A DNA stretch of 64,000 nt from Opitutaceae bacterium (GTDB taxonomy: Bacteria; Verrucomicrobiota; Verrucomicrobiia; Opitutales; Opitutaceae), in contig JAIXWF010000013.1 in the NCBI GenBank assembly GCA_027482185.1, forward strand, positions 868,001 through 932,000, written 5' to 3'. The notes beneath the pieces were generated by a model that did not search any database, was not told where the DNA came from, and was given only the letters and a program-made list of their open reading frames with translations. This document shows, piece after piece, positions 8,632 through 19,844 of this stretch. Numbering within the stretch: the first letter of the stretch is position 1; the number at the start of each line of letters is the position of its first letter. A program made the position numbers and the translations under genes.

Positions 8632-8717
8632 AGGGTGAAGGTTGAAAGTTGAAAGACCGGAAGCGCGTCCGCGCCGCTTCGTTCCTTCTCTCAACTCTCA
8701 GCTCTCAACTCTCAACT
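8627..8717. repeat. inverted pair of heptamer arrays (GTTGAAA / CTCAACT)
   Basis: Left arm: GTTGAAG, GGTGAAG, GTTGAAA, GTTGAAA (8627-8654). Right arm, in complementary orientation: CTCAACT, CTCAGCT, CTCAACT, CTCAACT (8690-8717). The gap between the arms is 35 bp, five units, so both arms sit in one 7-bp register. The arms can pair with a few mismatches. The first unit contains the TGA stop of the lipoprotein gene. Confidence 0.85.
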
Positions 8718-8948
8718 GCGGCAGCGGCCGCAGCCGCCGCCTGCCCCAACTTCGGGCTTGCGACGCTCCGTCGCGCTGGCGAGCCTGACCGTTCGCGGCA
8801 GTCAGTCGGTCGGGTTGGCGTCACGCCGCGAGCTCCCGCCAATCCCCCAACGTCAGTGCAACCTTCAACCAATCCGGTCCCGTTCACGCGGGGCCGACCC
8901 GTCGGAAGGTCGTCCCTGGAGCAGGCGGCCGGCCGGCGTATTCCGCAT
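8718..8948 (+). other. rpsA leader region
   Basis: This is the remaining 231 bp before rpsA. It holds no gene that I can support. A hairpin built on GCGACG-CTC-CGTCGC with an outer GGCTTGC/GCGAGCC stem lies near 8755-8785. The region may hold the rpsA promoter and a 5' leader through which S1 could control its own synthesis (known in gammaproteobacteria); I see no clear -35/-10 pair. Confidence 0.35.
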
Positions 8949-10619
<1,671 letters not shown>

Positions 10620-10653
10620 GCCTTCGCGGACCGAATCCGGTCTCAGTTTCGAG

Positions 10654-10689
10654 CCGCCCGTCCCGCTTTGCGGGGCGGGCGGTTTTTTT
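10654..10689 (+). terminator. rho-independent terminator of rpsA
   Basis: A 12-13 bp GC stem (CCGCCCGTCCCGC with CGGGGCGGGCGG) with a TTTG loop is followed by seven T residues at 10683-10689. It starts 35 bp after the rpsA stop and is the clearest intrinsic terminator in the window. Confidence 0.92.
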
Positions 10690-10722
10690 GCGGGCGGGCG
10701 CGGAGGACAGGCCCGGAGAAGA

Positions 10723-10800
10723 ATAGGACTTATGGGACAGATAGGACGGATGGGACGATATGGGTCCTATCCGTCCCATCCGTCCTATGGGTCCTATCTC
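10723..10800. repeat. palindromic nonamer array (ATRGGACNN / TCCYATNNN)
   Basis: Four 9-bp units ATAGGACTT, ATGGGACAG, ATAGGACGG, ATGGGACGA (10723-10758), a 6-bp centre, then four units in the opposite orientation: TCCTATCCG, TCCCATCCG, TCCTATGGG, TCCTATCTC (10765-10800). Read on either strand the motif is NNATRGGAC. The whole element can fold into one long imperfect hairpin. It lies between the rpsA terminator and the end of purA. Confidence 0.9.
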
Positions 10801-10821
10801 CGGCCTTCCGGCCCGATCCGC

Positions 10822-12366
<1,545 letters not shown>

Positions 12367-12479
12367 GGGTTGCGGGTGAAACGCGCAACCGGGTCGCCCC
12401 TGTTGCCGTGAAGTCAAAACGCGACGCGCCGGGTCAGGGCAAACAAAAACACGGCGTCATGACGCGGCGGCGAAAAAGC

Positions 12480-12561
12480 GGGAAATTGGAAAAGCGGAAA
12501 ATGGGAAAATCGGGAAAGCGGGAAACGGCGGAAGATTGGAAAATCGGGAAATTGGAAAAAT
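12480..12561. repeat. octamer array, GGRAAANN
   Basis: Units of 8 bp: GGGAAATT, GGAAAAGC, GGAAAATG, GGAAAATC, GGGAAAGC, GGGAAACG, then one irregular 10-bp unit, then GGAAAATC, GGGAAATT, GGAAAAAT. It lies just beyond the end of the DTW gene, in the purA upstream gap. It has the same architecture as the heptamer arrays elsewhere but a longer unit. Confidence 0.88.
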
Positions 12562-12579
12562 GAAATTGGCCGGCGGCGT

Positions 12580-13323
12580 TCACGGGGCGGCGGGGCCGGG
12601 CGGAGCTTGGAAGACTTTGGTCCGGCGGGTGCCGCTCTTGCCCTGCGGCGCCGCGCGGGTCGCCGGATCGGAATACGCGCTGCGCCGGTAGCCGCCGCGG
12701 TTCGGATCGGCGGCGCAGCGCAATTGGAAATCCTGCATGCGCTGGAACAAACCGAGCAATAGCTCGGGCAACGGATACTCGTCGAGCCCGGCGGCCCGCA
12801 GCGCCAGGAGCAATTCGTGCGTCGCCTCGAGCGTGGAGAGGCAGCCTTCGACCGGCTGCTGCTTGATCACGTAGCGGCTCGGCGCCGTCGGCGTGAACAT
12901 GATCTTCGGCAATTGCCGCAGGCTCGGGCTGAGCCGCAGCATTTTCCGGCCGAGGGCCCACGTCGCATCGATCAGGAACACGACGAGCCGCCGTTCGCCG
13001 CGGCGTTCGGCGAGCGCCGCCGCGTGGGCGGGTCCCGTTTCCGAAAGATTGATCGCGTCGCGGCCGGGGAAGAGCAGAACGGGATAGTTCCGGGGATCGG
13101 CGATGAGGGCCTGCACGGCTTCGTCTTCGTCGAAGCCGATGCCCACGCGGAGTTCGCTATTGCTCAGGCAGAGATGCGTGAGCCGGCCGGTGGCGGCCTT
13201 CTCCTGCTTGTATTCCTTCGGATGCATCAGGAACACGAAGCGCGTCCGCGTCGCCATCGGCACGATCGAGCCGCACCAGCAGAGCGCGGTCGGCCAGAAG
13301 CAACGGTAGCAGGTCGTCCGCAC
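12580..13323 (-). CDS. DTW-domain tRNA aminocarboxypropyltransferase
   Basis: 247 residues from the GTG at 13323, chosen because the Cys-rich family start (CYRCFWPTALCWC, a C-x2-C-x6-C-x-C cluster) follows at once. The defining D-x-T-W motif is DATW in VVFLIDATWALGRKM. E. coli and human members (TapT, DTWD1/2) transfer the aminocarboxypropyl group of SAM to uridine in tRNA to form acp3U. The C-terminal 40 residues are basic and likely disordered. It lies two bases after the VF530 gene in the same orientation. Confidence 0.85.
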   Translation of the reverse strand: MRTTCYRCFWPTALCWCGSIVPMATRTRFVFLMHPKEYKQEKAATGRLTHLCLSNSELRVGIGFDEDEAVQALIADPRNYPVLLFPGRDAINLSETGPAHAAALAERRGERRLVVFLIDATWALGRKMLRLSPSLRQLPKIMFTPTAPSRYVIKQQPVEGCLSTLEATHELLLALRAAGLDEYPLPELLLGLFQRMQDFQLRCAADPNRGGYRRSAYSDPATRAAPQGKSGTRRTKVFQAPPGPAAP

Positions 13324-13325
13324 GC

Positions 13326-13553
13326 TCAGGTGCCCGTGAGCTTCCAGCGCACGTAGATGTCCTCGACCTTGGCGCGGGCCCACGGCGTTTTGCGCAGGAA
13401 CACGAGGCTCGATTTGACGCTGGGATCGAATTGGAAGCAGCGGATCGGCACGCGGTCCGCCAGTTTCTCCCAGCCGAATTCGGCCACGAGCTCGGTCAGC
13501 AGGCGTTCGAGCGTGACGCCGTGGAGCGGGTCGTTGGGGCGGGGCGCGTTCAC
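13326..13553 (-). CDS. VF530 family (DUF2132) DNA-binding protein
   Basis: 75 residues from the GTG at 13553, which overlaps the stop of the upstream ThuA-like gene (GTGA). The sequence [17 protein letters not shown], then [14 protein letters not shown] and [16 protein letters not shown], is the hallmark of the VF530/DUF2132 family, whose known structure is a small helical double-stranded DNA-binding fold. Its cellular role is not established. It is sandwiched between a ThuA-like gene and a tRNA modification gene with no obvious functional link. Confidence 0.85.
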   Translation of the reverse strand: MNAPRPNDPLHGVTLERLLTELVAEFGWEKLADRVPIRCFQFDPSVKSSLVFLRKTPWARAKVEDIYVRWKLTGT

Positions 13554-14644
13554 TTTTTCGGCTCGGTCTTGGTCGGAGCGGATTTCTTCTCCGGCAACGG
13601 CGGCCGCGGGTCGCCCGCGCGCAGCGTTCTCCCGAGGGCATGGTCGGCGGGGGTAATGCCGCGGCGGTATCCCTTGAAGGCATACGGGGCGGGTTCGAAG
13701 GGATCGACGTAGCGCACGTCCGTCGCCGCCGGAATCTCGAGGCCGAAACCCCAGAGCACGCCGTTCACGACGAGGCGGCGCAGGCCTTCGCTGAGTAGGT
13801 CGGTCGCCGCGCCCATCGTGGTGCAGAAGACGCGATTCTTCGTGCCGTCGGCGTGCGTGTGCGTGCGCGTCCAGGCGATCGCCATCGCGGGATCGTTGAT
13901 CGGCTGCTCCTTTTTGTCGGCGTGGCGTTGCTTCGTGTAGGTGTCGGGCGCGTCGGTCGGCGCCATGCCTTTGAGCACAAGGCCGCGCAGCAGAATCTTC
14001 GCGTCGGCGACGGGATGCGTTTCGTAGACGCCGGAGTCGCCGAAGACATCGGTCACGCCGCGCAGGAGCGGGTCGGACTCGGCGCCGGGTTCGATGACGC
14101 CGCGGGTGGCGCCGCGGCGGTTGGCGCCCCAGTGGCTGACCCAGTTTTCGCCGAGCACTTCGCGGCCGAAGTTGTTGAAGTGTTTGTACGCGCCCGGGTG
14201 GTTGGCCGGGAAACGGAACGCATGCGTGCTGGTGCGCAACGCGACGATCGGCACGCCGCGGGCCACGGCGGCGGCGAAGTGGCGCATCGCCTCGTCGGGC
14301 CATTGGCGGAAGCGCAGCGCCATCACGATGCCGTCGGCCGAATCGAGCGCGGCGATGCCGGGCACGCTTGCGTTGTTGTCGGGATTGATCGTGCCGTCGG
14401 GATCGAGCGCGAAGAGCACCGTGCAACGGAAGCCGTGGCGCTGGCTCAGTATCTTCGCGAGCATCGGCAGGCCCTCTTCGCCGCGGTACTCCTCGTCGCC
14501 GGTGAGGAAAACGAGATGGCGGCCCTCGCCGGGACCGGCGGCCGCTTCGTAGGTGATCGAGACCGGCGCGCCGGCCGGGGCCGCGGGGGCGGTTGACCAG
14601 GAGAACAGGGCCAGCAGGGGCAGGAGGGCGCGACGCAGGGGCAT
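13550..14644 (-). CDS. exported ThuA-like domain protein
   Basis: 364 residues. A signal peptide ([22 protein letters not shown]) is followed by a ThuA-like fold, a glutamine amidotransferase-type fold common in Planctomycetes and Verrucomicrobia. Visible are [19 protein letters not shown], the mid-section [15 protein letters not shown], and an Arg/Thr-rich core with [12 protein letters not shown]. It may act in carbohydrate turnover, but no substrate can be named. It heads a minus-strand run with the VF530 and DTW genes. A second, shorter ThuA protein is encoded at 42841-43572. Confidence 0.75.
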   Translation of the reverse strand: MPLRRALLPLLALFSWSTAPAAPAGAPVSITYEAAAGPGEGRHLVFLTGDEEYRGEEGLPMLAKILSQRHGFRCTVLFALDPDGTINPDNNASVPGIAALDSADGIVMALRFRQWPDEAMRHFAAAVARGVPIVALRTSTHAFRFPANHPGAYKHFNNFGREVLGENWVSHWGANRRGATRGVIEPGAESDPLLRGVTDVFGDSGVYETHPVADAKILLRGLVLKGMAPTDAPDTYTKQRHADKKEQPINDPAMAIAWTRTHTHADGTKNRVFCTTMGAATDLLSEGLRRLVVNGVLWGFGLEIPAATDVRYVDPFEPAPYAFKGYRRGITPADHALGRTLRAGDPRPPLPEKKSAPTKTEPKK

Positions 14645-14740
14645 GCGCGTTGGTGCGGGGAAAGGCGGGACGGGTCAATCGCGCGGCGCGGCCCGGGCGG
14701 TGGACTTTTGCCCGGAACTGCGCATGAGAAAGGCAACCCC

Positions 14741-15481
14741 GTGCGCTTCCCCATGCTCCTCCGCCGAATCGTTCCGTCCCTGTTGCTCGGTTGCCTCGTT
14801 CCCCTGTTGCCGGCGGCCGAAGCGGCGCGGCCCGCCGCCGCCGCGTATGCCGCGGGACCGAAGACCCGCGACGGCATCGGCAAATACTATTTCGGCCGCG
14901 AGATCGCGCAGGTCATGGGCCATCAGGGAGCGAGTTGGTTGGAACGGCCGGAGCGCGAGGAAGAGGAACGCACGGACCTGCTGGTCGAGGCGCTCGAATT
15001 GAAACCGGGCATGGTCGTGGCGGACGTCGGCGCGGGCAGCGGGTATTTTTCGTGGCGGATGGCGCAGCGCGTCGGCCCGACGGGCACGGTTTACGGCACG
15101 GACATCCAGCAGGAGTTTCTCGATTTGCTCATGGCCAACATGCGCAAACGGAAAGTCGGCGAGATCGTGAAGCCGGTGCTCGGCACGGTGCAGGACCCGA
15201 AACTGCCCGACGGATCGTGCGACCTCATTCTGCTCGTCGATGTGTATCACGAACTCGACTACCCGTACGAGATGACGGCGGCGATGGTCCGCGCGCTCAA
15301 GCCGGGCGGCCGGCTCGTGCTCGTCGAGTACCGCGGCGAGGATCCCAAGGTCCCGATCAAGCTCCTGCACAAGATGACGGCGGAGCAGGTGAAGAAGGAA
15401 CTCGCCGTGCAGCCCATCGCCTTCGAGCGGAACATCGCGCGGCTGCCGTGGCAGCACATCTTGGTTTTCCGGAAATCGTAG
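14741..15481 (+). CDS. exported class I SAM-dependent methyltransferase
   Basis: 246 residues from the GTG at 14741, chosen because GAGAAAGG lies seven bases upstream; ATG at 14753 is the alternative. A signal peptide ([23 protein letters not shown]) precedes a Rossmann methyltransferase domain: motif [18 protein letters not shown], an acidic strand end (VYGTDIQ) and a post-motif [14 protein letters not shown]. Predicted secreted or periplasmic methyltransferases of this type occur widely in Planctomycetes and Verrucomicrobia. How SAM would reach the periplasm is unclear, so either the leader is not cleaved or the protein acts at the inner face. Substrate unknown. Confidence 0.78.
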   Translation: MRFPMLLRRIVPSLLLGCLVPLLPAAEAARPAAAAYAAGPKTRDGIGKYYFGREIAQVMGHQGASWLERPEREEEERTDLLVEALELKPGMVVADVGAGSGYFSWRMAQRVGPTGTVYGTDIQQEFLDLLMANMRKRKVGEIVKPVLGTVQDPKLPDGSCDLILLVDVYHELDYPYEMTAAMVRALKPGGRLVLVEYRGEDPKVPIKLLHKMTAEQVKKELAVQPIAFERNIARLPWQHILVFRKS

Positions 15482-15502
15482 CCGCGCGCAGCGGACGCCG
15501 GC

Positions 15503-16531
15503 TTAAGAACCCCAGCTCCAGCGCTCGGCATTCCAGGCGTAGCCGGAACCACGGGGCTCGAGACGGCCGAGGCCGGGCCACGGCAGGTGGAAACCGTAGG
15601 CGCGGGCGTTGGTCGCGGCCAATTCGGCGAACAGCGTTTTCCGCGTGTGCATCGCCTGCTCGGGGTCGTGGTCGAAGGCGATGTTCCAGGCCGGATTCGT
15701 GAACATCAGCGTGTGGTGGTGCGCGACGTCCATGAAGTGGACGAGCGACTGCGTCCCCGAACGGACCCGGAAAACCGCATGGCCCTGCGTGTGGCCGAGG
15801 GCGGGTTCGATCGTGACGGCGCCGCCGAGGAGGGCCGTTTTTCCGGCGTGGAGCTGGAGGTTGGGCTGGAGCACGTCGAACTTTTCGCGGCTGTCCTTGA
15901 TCATGCCGGGCAAAGGGCCCTTGGCGCGGCGGGATTTCGAGAAATCGGGTTCGGGCGAGCGCCAGAAATCGACCTCGGCGCGAAGGCAGTGCACGGCGGC
16001 GTTGGGGAAAACGGCGCGGTTGCCCGCGACGAACCCGCCGAGGTGGTCGGCGTGCGCGTGGCTCAGGAAGGCGTGCGTGATCTTCTCGGGCGCGACGCCG
16101 ACGGCGGCGAGGGCATCGCCGACCCAGCCGATGTCGGGATTGCGGCCGCGGCCGAAGCCGGCGTCGAAGAGCGCGTATTCGTTGCCGACGCGGACGAGGA
16201 GGATGTTGACGTAGAGCGGGAGCGCGTCGGTGCGTTCGCCGTGCCGTTCGAGATCGGCCTGCATCGCGGGGCGGTCCGCCTCCGGCCACATCAGTTTGAG
16301 GCCGTCGCGGAACAGCATGTGCCCGTCGCTGATCGACCAGGCTTCGATTTCGCCGATGCCGAAGCGGTAGACGAAAGGATTCCGGGGCGCGGTCGGCTTC
16401 GGTGCCGGCGGTACGGCGGCTGGGGCGGAGGCGGATTTCTCCGCGGCGGACGCGGCGAAGGGCAACGCGGCGCCGGCGAGGGCGGCCTGATGCAGGAAAC
16501 GACGGCGGGAAACGGGGTCGGGGCTGGCCAT
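15503..16531 (-). CDS. Tat-exported metallo-beta-lactamase-fold hydrolase
   Basis: 342 residues from the ATG at 16531. The N-terminus carries a twin-Arg signal (VSRRRFLHQAALAGAALPFAASA). The metal-binding motif HAHADH (SHAHADHLGGF), a downstream His (GHTQGHAVF), and Asp/His in FMDVAHH are those of dizinc MBL-fold enzymes. The closest layout is the quorum-quenching lactonase/methyl parathion hydrolase group, but MBL substrates cannot be read from sequence. It is convergent with the methyltransferase and divergent from the sulfurtransferase. Confidence 0.83.
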   Translation of the reverse strand: MASPDPVSRRRFLHQAALAGAALPFAASAAEKSASAPAAVPPAPKPTAPRNPFVYRFGIGEIEAWSISDGHMLFRDGLKLMWPEADRPAMQADLERHGERTDALPLYVNILLVRVGNEYALFDAGFGRGRNPDIGWVGDALAAVGVAPEKITHAFLSHAHADHLGGFVAGNRAVFPNAAVHCLRAEVDFWRSPEPDFSKSRRAKGPLPGMIKDSREKFDVLQPNLQLHAGKTALLGGAVTIEPALGHTQGHAVFRVRSGTQSLVHFMDVAHHHTLMFTNPAWNIAFDHDPEQAMHTRKTLFAELAATNARAYGFHLPWPGLGRLEPRGSGYAWNAERWSWGS

Positions 16532-16629
16532 GGCCCGAGCGTGGGTGCGGTCGCGGGACGGCGTCAATCGCCGGGGCGCCGCGGCGGGATTTCGCGTGAT
16601 TCGGCCGCGCGGGGCGGCACGCTGGCGGC

Positions 16630-17466
16630 ATGATGCTTGTCTCCACCGCCGAACTCGCGGCCCGGCTGAACGACCCGACGCTCCTGGTTTTCGATTGCCG
16701 TCACGATCTCGCGGATACGGCAAAGGGCGAACGGCTCTACCGGGCCGGACATATCCCGGGTGCGCGTTTTGCCGGGGTCGATCGCGACCTCTCGGGGCCG
16801 AAGGACGGCCGCAACGGGCGGCACCCGCTGCCGGCACCGGAGGTGTTCGGTGCGTTTCTCGCCGGAGCGGGTGTGAAGGCGGACACGACGATCGTGGGCT
16901 ACGACGATGCGGGCGGACTGTACGCGGCGCGCCTCTGGTGGATGGCGCGCTGGATCGGCCATGCCCGGGTCGCGATTCTCGACGGCGGGTTCAACCAATG
17001 GCAGGCGGAGGGGCGGGCCGTGACGACCGAGATTCCGGTGCCGCGGCCCGGGGCCGTGACGGTGCGCACCGATTCGAGCCAGGTGTGGACGGCCGCCGAC
17101 GTGCTCGCGCGGATCGGCCGGAACGAATCGCTGCTGATCGATGCGCGGGCAGCGGAGCGTTACCGCGGGGAAGTCGAGCCGCTGGATCCGGTGGCGGGGC
17201 ACATCCCGGGCGCGGCGAACCGATTCTACAAAACCAACCTCAACGCCGATCTCACCCTGCGGCCCGCGGCGGAGCTGCGGGCGGAGTTTGCGGCGATCTT
17301 GGCGGGACGGAATCCGGCCGAGGTGGGCCACCAATGCGGCTCCGGTATCACGGCCTGCGCGAATCTCTTCGCGATGGAGTACGCCGGCCTGGCCGGCTCG
17401 AAACTCTACGCGGGTTCGTGGAGCGAATGGGTCAGCGATCCGGCGCGACCGGTGGCGAAGGGGTGA
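16630..17466 (+). CDS. 3-mercaptopyruvate/thiosulfate sulfurtransferase
   Basis: 278 residues, two rhodanese domains. The inactive N-terminal domain has VFDCRHD and DGGFNQW; the catalytic C-terminal domain has Cys236 in HQCGSGITACANL. A CGSG[VI]TA active loop is characteristic of 3-mercaptopyruvate sulfurtransferases (SseA) rather than thiosulfate-specific rhodaneses. It moves sulfane sulfur to cyanide or thiol acceptors. It stands alone, with a 30-nt inverted repeat element downstream. Confidence 0.87.
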   Translation: MMLVSTAELAARLNDPTLLVFDCRHDLADTAKGERLYRAGHIPGARFAGVDRDLSGPKDGRNGRHPLPAPEVFGAFLAGAGVKADTTIVGYDDAGGLYAARLWWMARWIGHARVAILDGGFNQWQAEGRAVTTEIPVPRPGAVTVRTDSSQVWTAADVLARIGRNESLLIDARAAERYRGEVEPLDPVAGHIPGAANRFYKTNLNADLTLRPAAELRAEFAAILAGRNPAEVGHQCGSGITACANLFAMEYAGLAGSKLYAGSWSEWVSDPARPVAKG

Positions 17467-17489
17467 CGTTTACGGGACGGAATCTTTGG

Positions 17490-17616
17490 AACCACTGATA
17501 GGCACTTATGGACGCTGATGCTGGGGAATGGAGGGGAATTCAGACGAGACCTGATGCCGCGTCTTGATTCCCGGCAATTCCTTCGGATCAGTGTCCATCA
17601 GTGGCAATCAGTGGTT
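17490..17616. repeat. inverted decamer element (CACTGAT repeats)
   Basis: Left arm 17490-17519 consists of three 10-bp units, AACCACTGAT, AGGCACTTAT and GGACGCTGAT. The right arm 17587-17616 is its inverted copy (units ATCAGTGTCC, ATCAGTGGCA, ATCAGTGGTT); 26 of 30 positions pair. The 67-bp spacer holds a second, inner imperfect stem (GAATTCAGACG with CGTCTTGATTC). The whole 127 bp can form one long two-part hairpin between two convergent genes. Confidence 0.9.
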
Positions 17617-17629
17617 CACCTACCTTGGT

Positions 17630-18670
17630 TCAGCTGGGTTTGCGGGCGGTGATCACGCTGCGATCGACGGCGGTTTCGGCGAAGGTGAGGTCGCGGAAAC
17701 CGGCGGCGGCGAGCAACGCGTGCATCTCGGCGATCGAGTAGCATTTCCCTTCCGTCACGCTCATCAGAATCGCGGAGTATTTCGCCACGGGCAATGGGCC
17801 GGTTTTCGCGGCGTTGAGGTGCGCGTCGTGGATCAGGAGCAGGCCGCCGGGCGGCAGCGCCGCGAATGACGCGGCCAGCAGCGGGACGACTTTGTCGGCG
17901 TCCCAATCGTGGAGCACGTTGGAGTAGAGATGCACGTCGTGGCCGCCGGGCAATGCATCGGCGAACATGTCGCCGGCGGCGACGCCGACGCGGTCGGCGA
18001 AGCCGCGTTTGCGGATCATGGTGGCGGCAATGCCGTCGACCGGCGGGCGTTCGAATACCGTGGCGCGCAGGTGCGGGTGACGCGCAACCAAGGCGCAGGC
18101 GTAGATCCCGGAGCCGCCGGCGATGTCGAGCAGGCGGGAACGGCCGGCGAGGTCGAGCGTGCGCGCGAGCGCGGCGCCGAGGTAGACACCGCGGCAATCC
18201 ATCGCGGCCGTGAACGTCGTGGCGAATTCCTCGGTGAGCATCGCGGCGCTCCATTCCTTCTGGTGTTGGTAGCTGCCCCAGTTGGCCGGTTTGCCGGAGC
18301 GCAGGATCTTGACGAAGTCGCGGACGACGGGCCTTTCTTTCAACGAAGCGAAGTACGGCCCGATGAAGAACGGCGATGTGGCGACAAGGTGCTCGCGGCC
18401 GAGCGGCGAGAGTTCGAACGTGTCGCCTTGGCGGGACAGAAAACCGTCGGCGGTGAACAGCGTGAGCATCACGTCCGCCGGGCGCGGATGGATGCCGAAG
18501 TGCGCGCAGATCTCGGCCGACGTCGCGGGCCGGGCGGCGAGCCAGGTGAAGAAGTCGAACTCGACGATGGCCGCGGTGAGCAGGTCGGCGGCGTAGAGAC
18601 CGTCGCGGTAGCGGTAGAGCTCGAGCGGATCGTGGGCGGGCAGGGCGGTGAAGTCGGGCAAGGTGGACAT
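17630..18670 (-). CDS. O-methyltransferase (acetylserotonin type)
   Basis: 346 residues from the ATG at 18670. An N-terminal helical dimerisation/winged-helix domain (about 1-100: DLLTAAIVEFDFFTWLAARP, then LGREHL) precedes a class I methyltransferase domain with SAM motif LLDIAGGSGIYACALV, followed by HLYSNVLHDWD, the usual position of the catalytic His in plant-type O-methyltransferases. Such enzymes methylate hydroxyl groups of aromatic metabolites. No biosynthetic cluster is adjacent, so the substrate cannot be proposed. Confidence 0.82.
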   Translation of the reverse strand: MSTLPDFTALPAHDPLELYRYRDGLYAADLLTAAIVEFDFFTWLAARPATSAEICAHFGIHPRPADVMLTLFTADGFLSRQGDTFELSPLGREHLVATSPFFIGPYFASLKERPVVRDFVKILRSGKPANWGSYQHQKEWSAAMLTEEFATTFTAAMDCRGVYLGAALARTLDLAGRSRLLDIAGGSGIYACALVARHPHLRATVFERPPVDGIAATMIRKRGFADRVGVAAGDMFADALPGGHDVHLYSNVLHDWDADKVVPLLAASFAALPPGGLLLIHDAHLNAAKTGPLPVAKYSAILMSVTEGKCYSIAEMHALLAAAGFRDLTFAETAVDRSVITARKPS

Positions 18671-18785
18671 CGGGAAGGCGATCGGGAAACGGAGTCTGCG
18701 GTTTTGCCGTGCGCAACGGAAGCGCGTTCCCGGCGGCGGTTGGGGCTTTACCGGCGGGGCCGCGCTCTGGCTTGATCGGGCCACG

Positions 18786-19658
18786 ATGAAAAGCATGACC
18801 GGCTACGGCCGCGCGACGGCGGCGCTCGAGGGATTTTCGCTCACGATCCAGGTGAGCTCCGTGAACCGGAAGTCGCTCGATCTCACGATGAAGCTGCCGG
18901 AGGCTTGGGAAAGCTTGGAGCCGGCCGTCGGCGAGGCGGTGCGGAAGTTTGCGTCGCGCGGCAAGGTGCACGTCGACATCGAGGTCACGGGCGAGAGCGG
19001 CGCGAGCGAGGCGACCTGGGACGAGGCGGCCGCGGCGGCGGCGCTGGAGCGGCTGCGGGCCTTCGCGCACCGGCAGGGCGTGGCTTTCCACCCGACGCCG
19101 GAGCTGCTGTGGCAGGTGGCGAATTCGCAGCGCCGGGCGAGTGCGTTCCCGGCCGCCGAAGCGGCGCAGGCGACGGTGCTGGCGACGCTGACGACGGCGC
19201 TGCGCGGCTTTGCGGCGATGCGGGCGCGCGAAGGCGAGTCGTTGCTGGTCGATTTCATCAACCGCAGCGAGACGCTGCACCGCCAGGTCGAGATTGTCGC
19301 CGCGCGGGCGCCGCAGGTGCCGGCGAACTACCGGGAGCAATTGCTGAAACGCCTGCGCGAGGCGGGCCTCGAGCTCGACGTGAACGACGAGCGTGTGTTG
19401 CGCGAGATCGCGCTGTTCGCGGACCGCTGCGACGTCACGGAGGAAATCACGCGCCTGCGCAGCCATTTCGAGCAGTTCGCGGCGTTGCTGAAGTCGGAAG
19501 GCGAGATCGGCCGCAAGGCGGAGTTTCTCCTGCAGGAGATCGGCCGCGAAGTGAACACGATCGGCAGCAAGGCCAACGACGTGACGATCGCCCGGTCCGT
19601 GATCGAACTGAAGAACGAGCTCGAGCGCGTCCGCGAGCAGATGGCGAATGTGGAGTAG
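18786..19658 (+). CDS. YicC family endoribonuclease
   Basis: 290 residues from the ATG at 18786. It starts MKSMTGYGRA and has VNRKSLD, both family hallmarks, and ends in the conserved block DRCDVTEEITRLRSHFEQF, QEIGREVNTIGSKANDV and ELKNELERVREQ with a coiled-coil tail. YicC proteins are RNases; the E. coli protein takes part in degrading the small RNA RyhB. In many bacteria the gene lies before gmk and rpoZ, but here neither follows within the window. Confidence 0.9.
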   Translation: MKSMTGYGRATAALEGFSLTIQVSSVNRKSLDLTMKLPEAWESLEPAVGEAVRKFASRGKVHVDIEVTGESGASEATWDEAAAAAALERLRAFAHRQGVAFHPTPELLWQVANSQRRASAFPAAEAAQATVLATLTTALRGFAAMRAREGESLLVDFINRSETLHRQVEIVAARAPQVPANYREQLLKRLREAGLELDVNDERVLREIALFADRCDVTEEITRLRSHFEQFAALLKSEGEIGRKAEFLLQEIGREVNTIGSKANDVTIARSVIELKNELERVREQMANVE

Positions 19659-19676
19659 CGGCGCGGATGTGGCGCG

Positions 19677-19816
19677 GTTGAAAGCTGAAAGTTGAAAGGT
19701 GAAAGCCCGGAGCGCCTAGCGGTCGGCGTTCAGCTTTCAGCGGTCAGTACTCAGCTGACGGCCACAACTCCGAACTCCGAACTCCGAACTCCGAACTCCG
19801 AACCCCAAACTCCGAA
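19677..19816. repeat. 20-unit heptamer array with three motifs in one register
   Basis: Exactly 20 units of 7 bp. Units 1-4 are G[TCG]TGAAA (GTTGAAA, GCTGAAA, GTTGAAA, GGTGAAA). Units 5-7 are transitional (GCCCGGA, GCGCCTA, GCGGTCG). Units 8-11 are GCGTTCA, GCTTTCA, GCGGTCA, GTACTCA. Units 12-13 are GCTGACG and GCCACAA. Units 14-20 are CTCCGAA five times, CCCCAAA, CTCCGAA. The register never slips although the motif changes twice. Units 1-4 and 8-11 are roughly complementary and can pair. Confidence 0.92.
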
Positions 19817-19825
19817 CTCGATTTG

Positions 19826-19844
19826 GCGCGCGCATCGCGCGCGC
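19826..19844. terminator. GCGCGCGC hairpin at the lspA stop codon
   Basis: A perfect 8-bp stem with an ATC loop. On the minus strand it begins within the TAG stop of lspA (19846-19844). There is no T-run, so it may act as a 3'-end barrier to nucleases or as a bidirectional weak terminator between convergent yicC and lspA. Confidence 0.45.
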
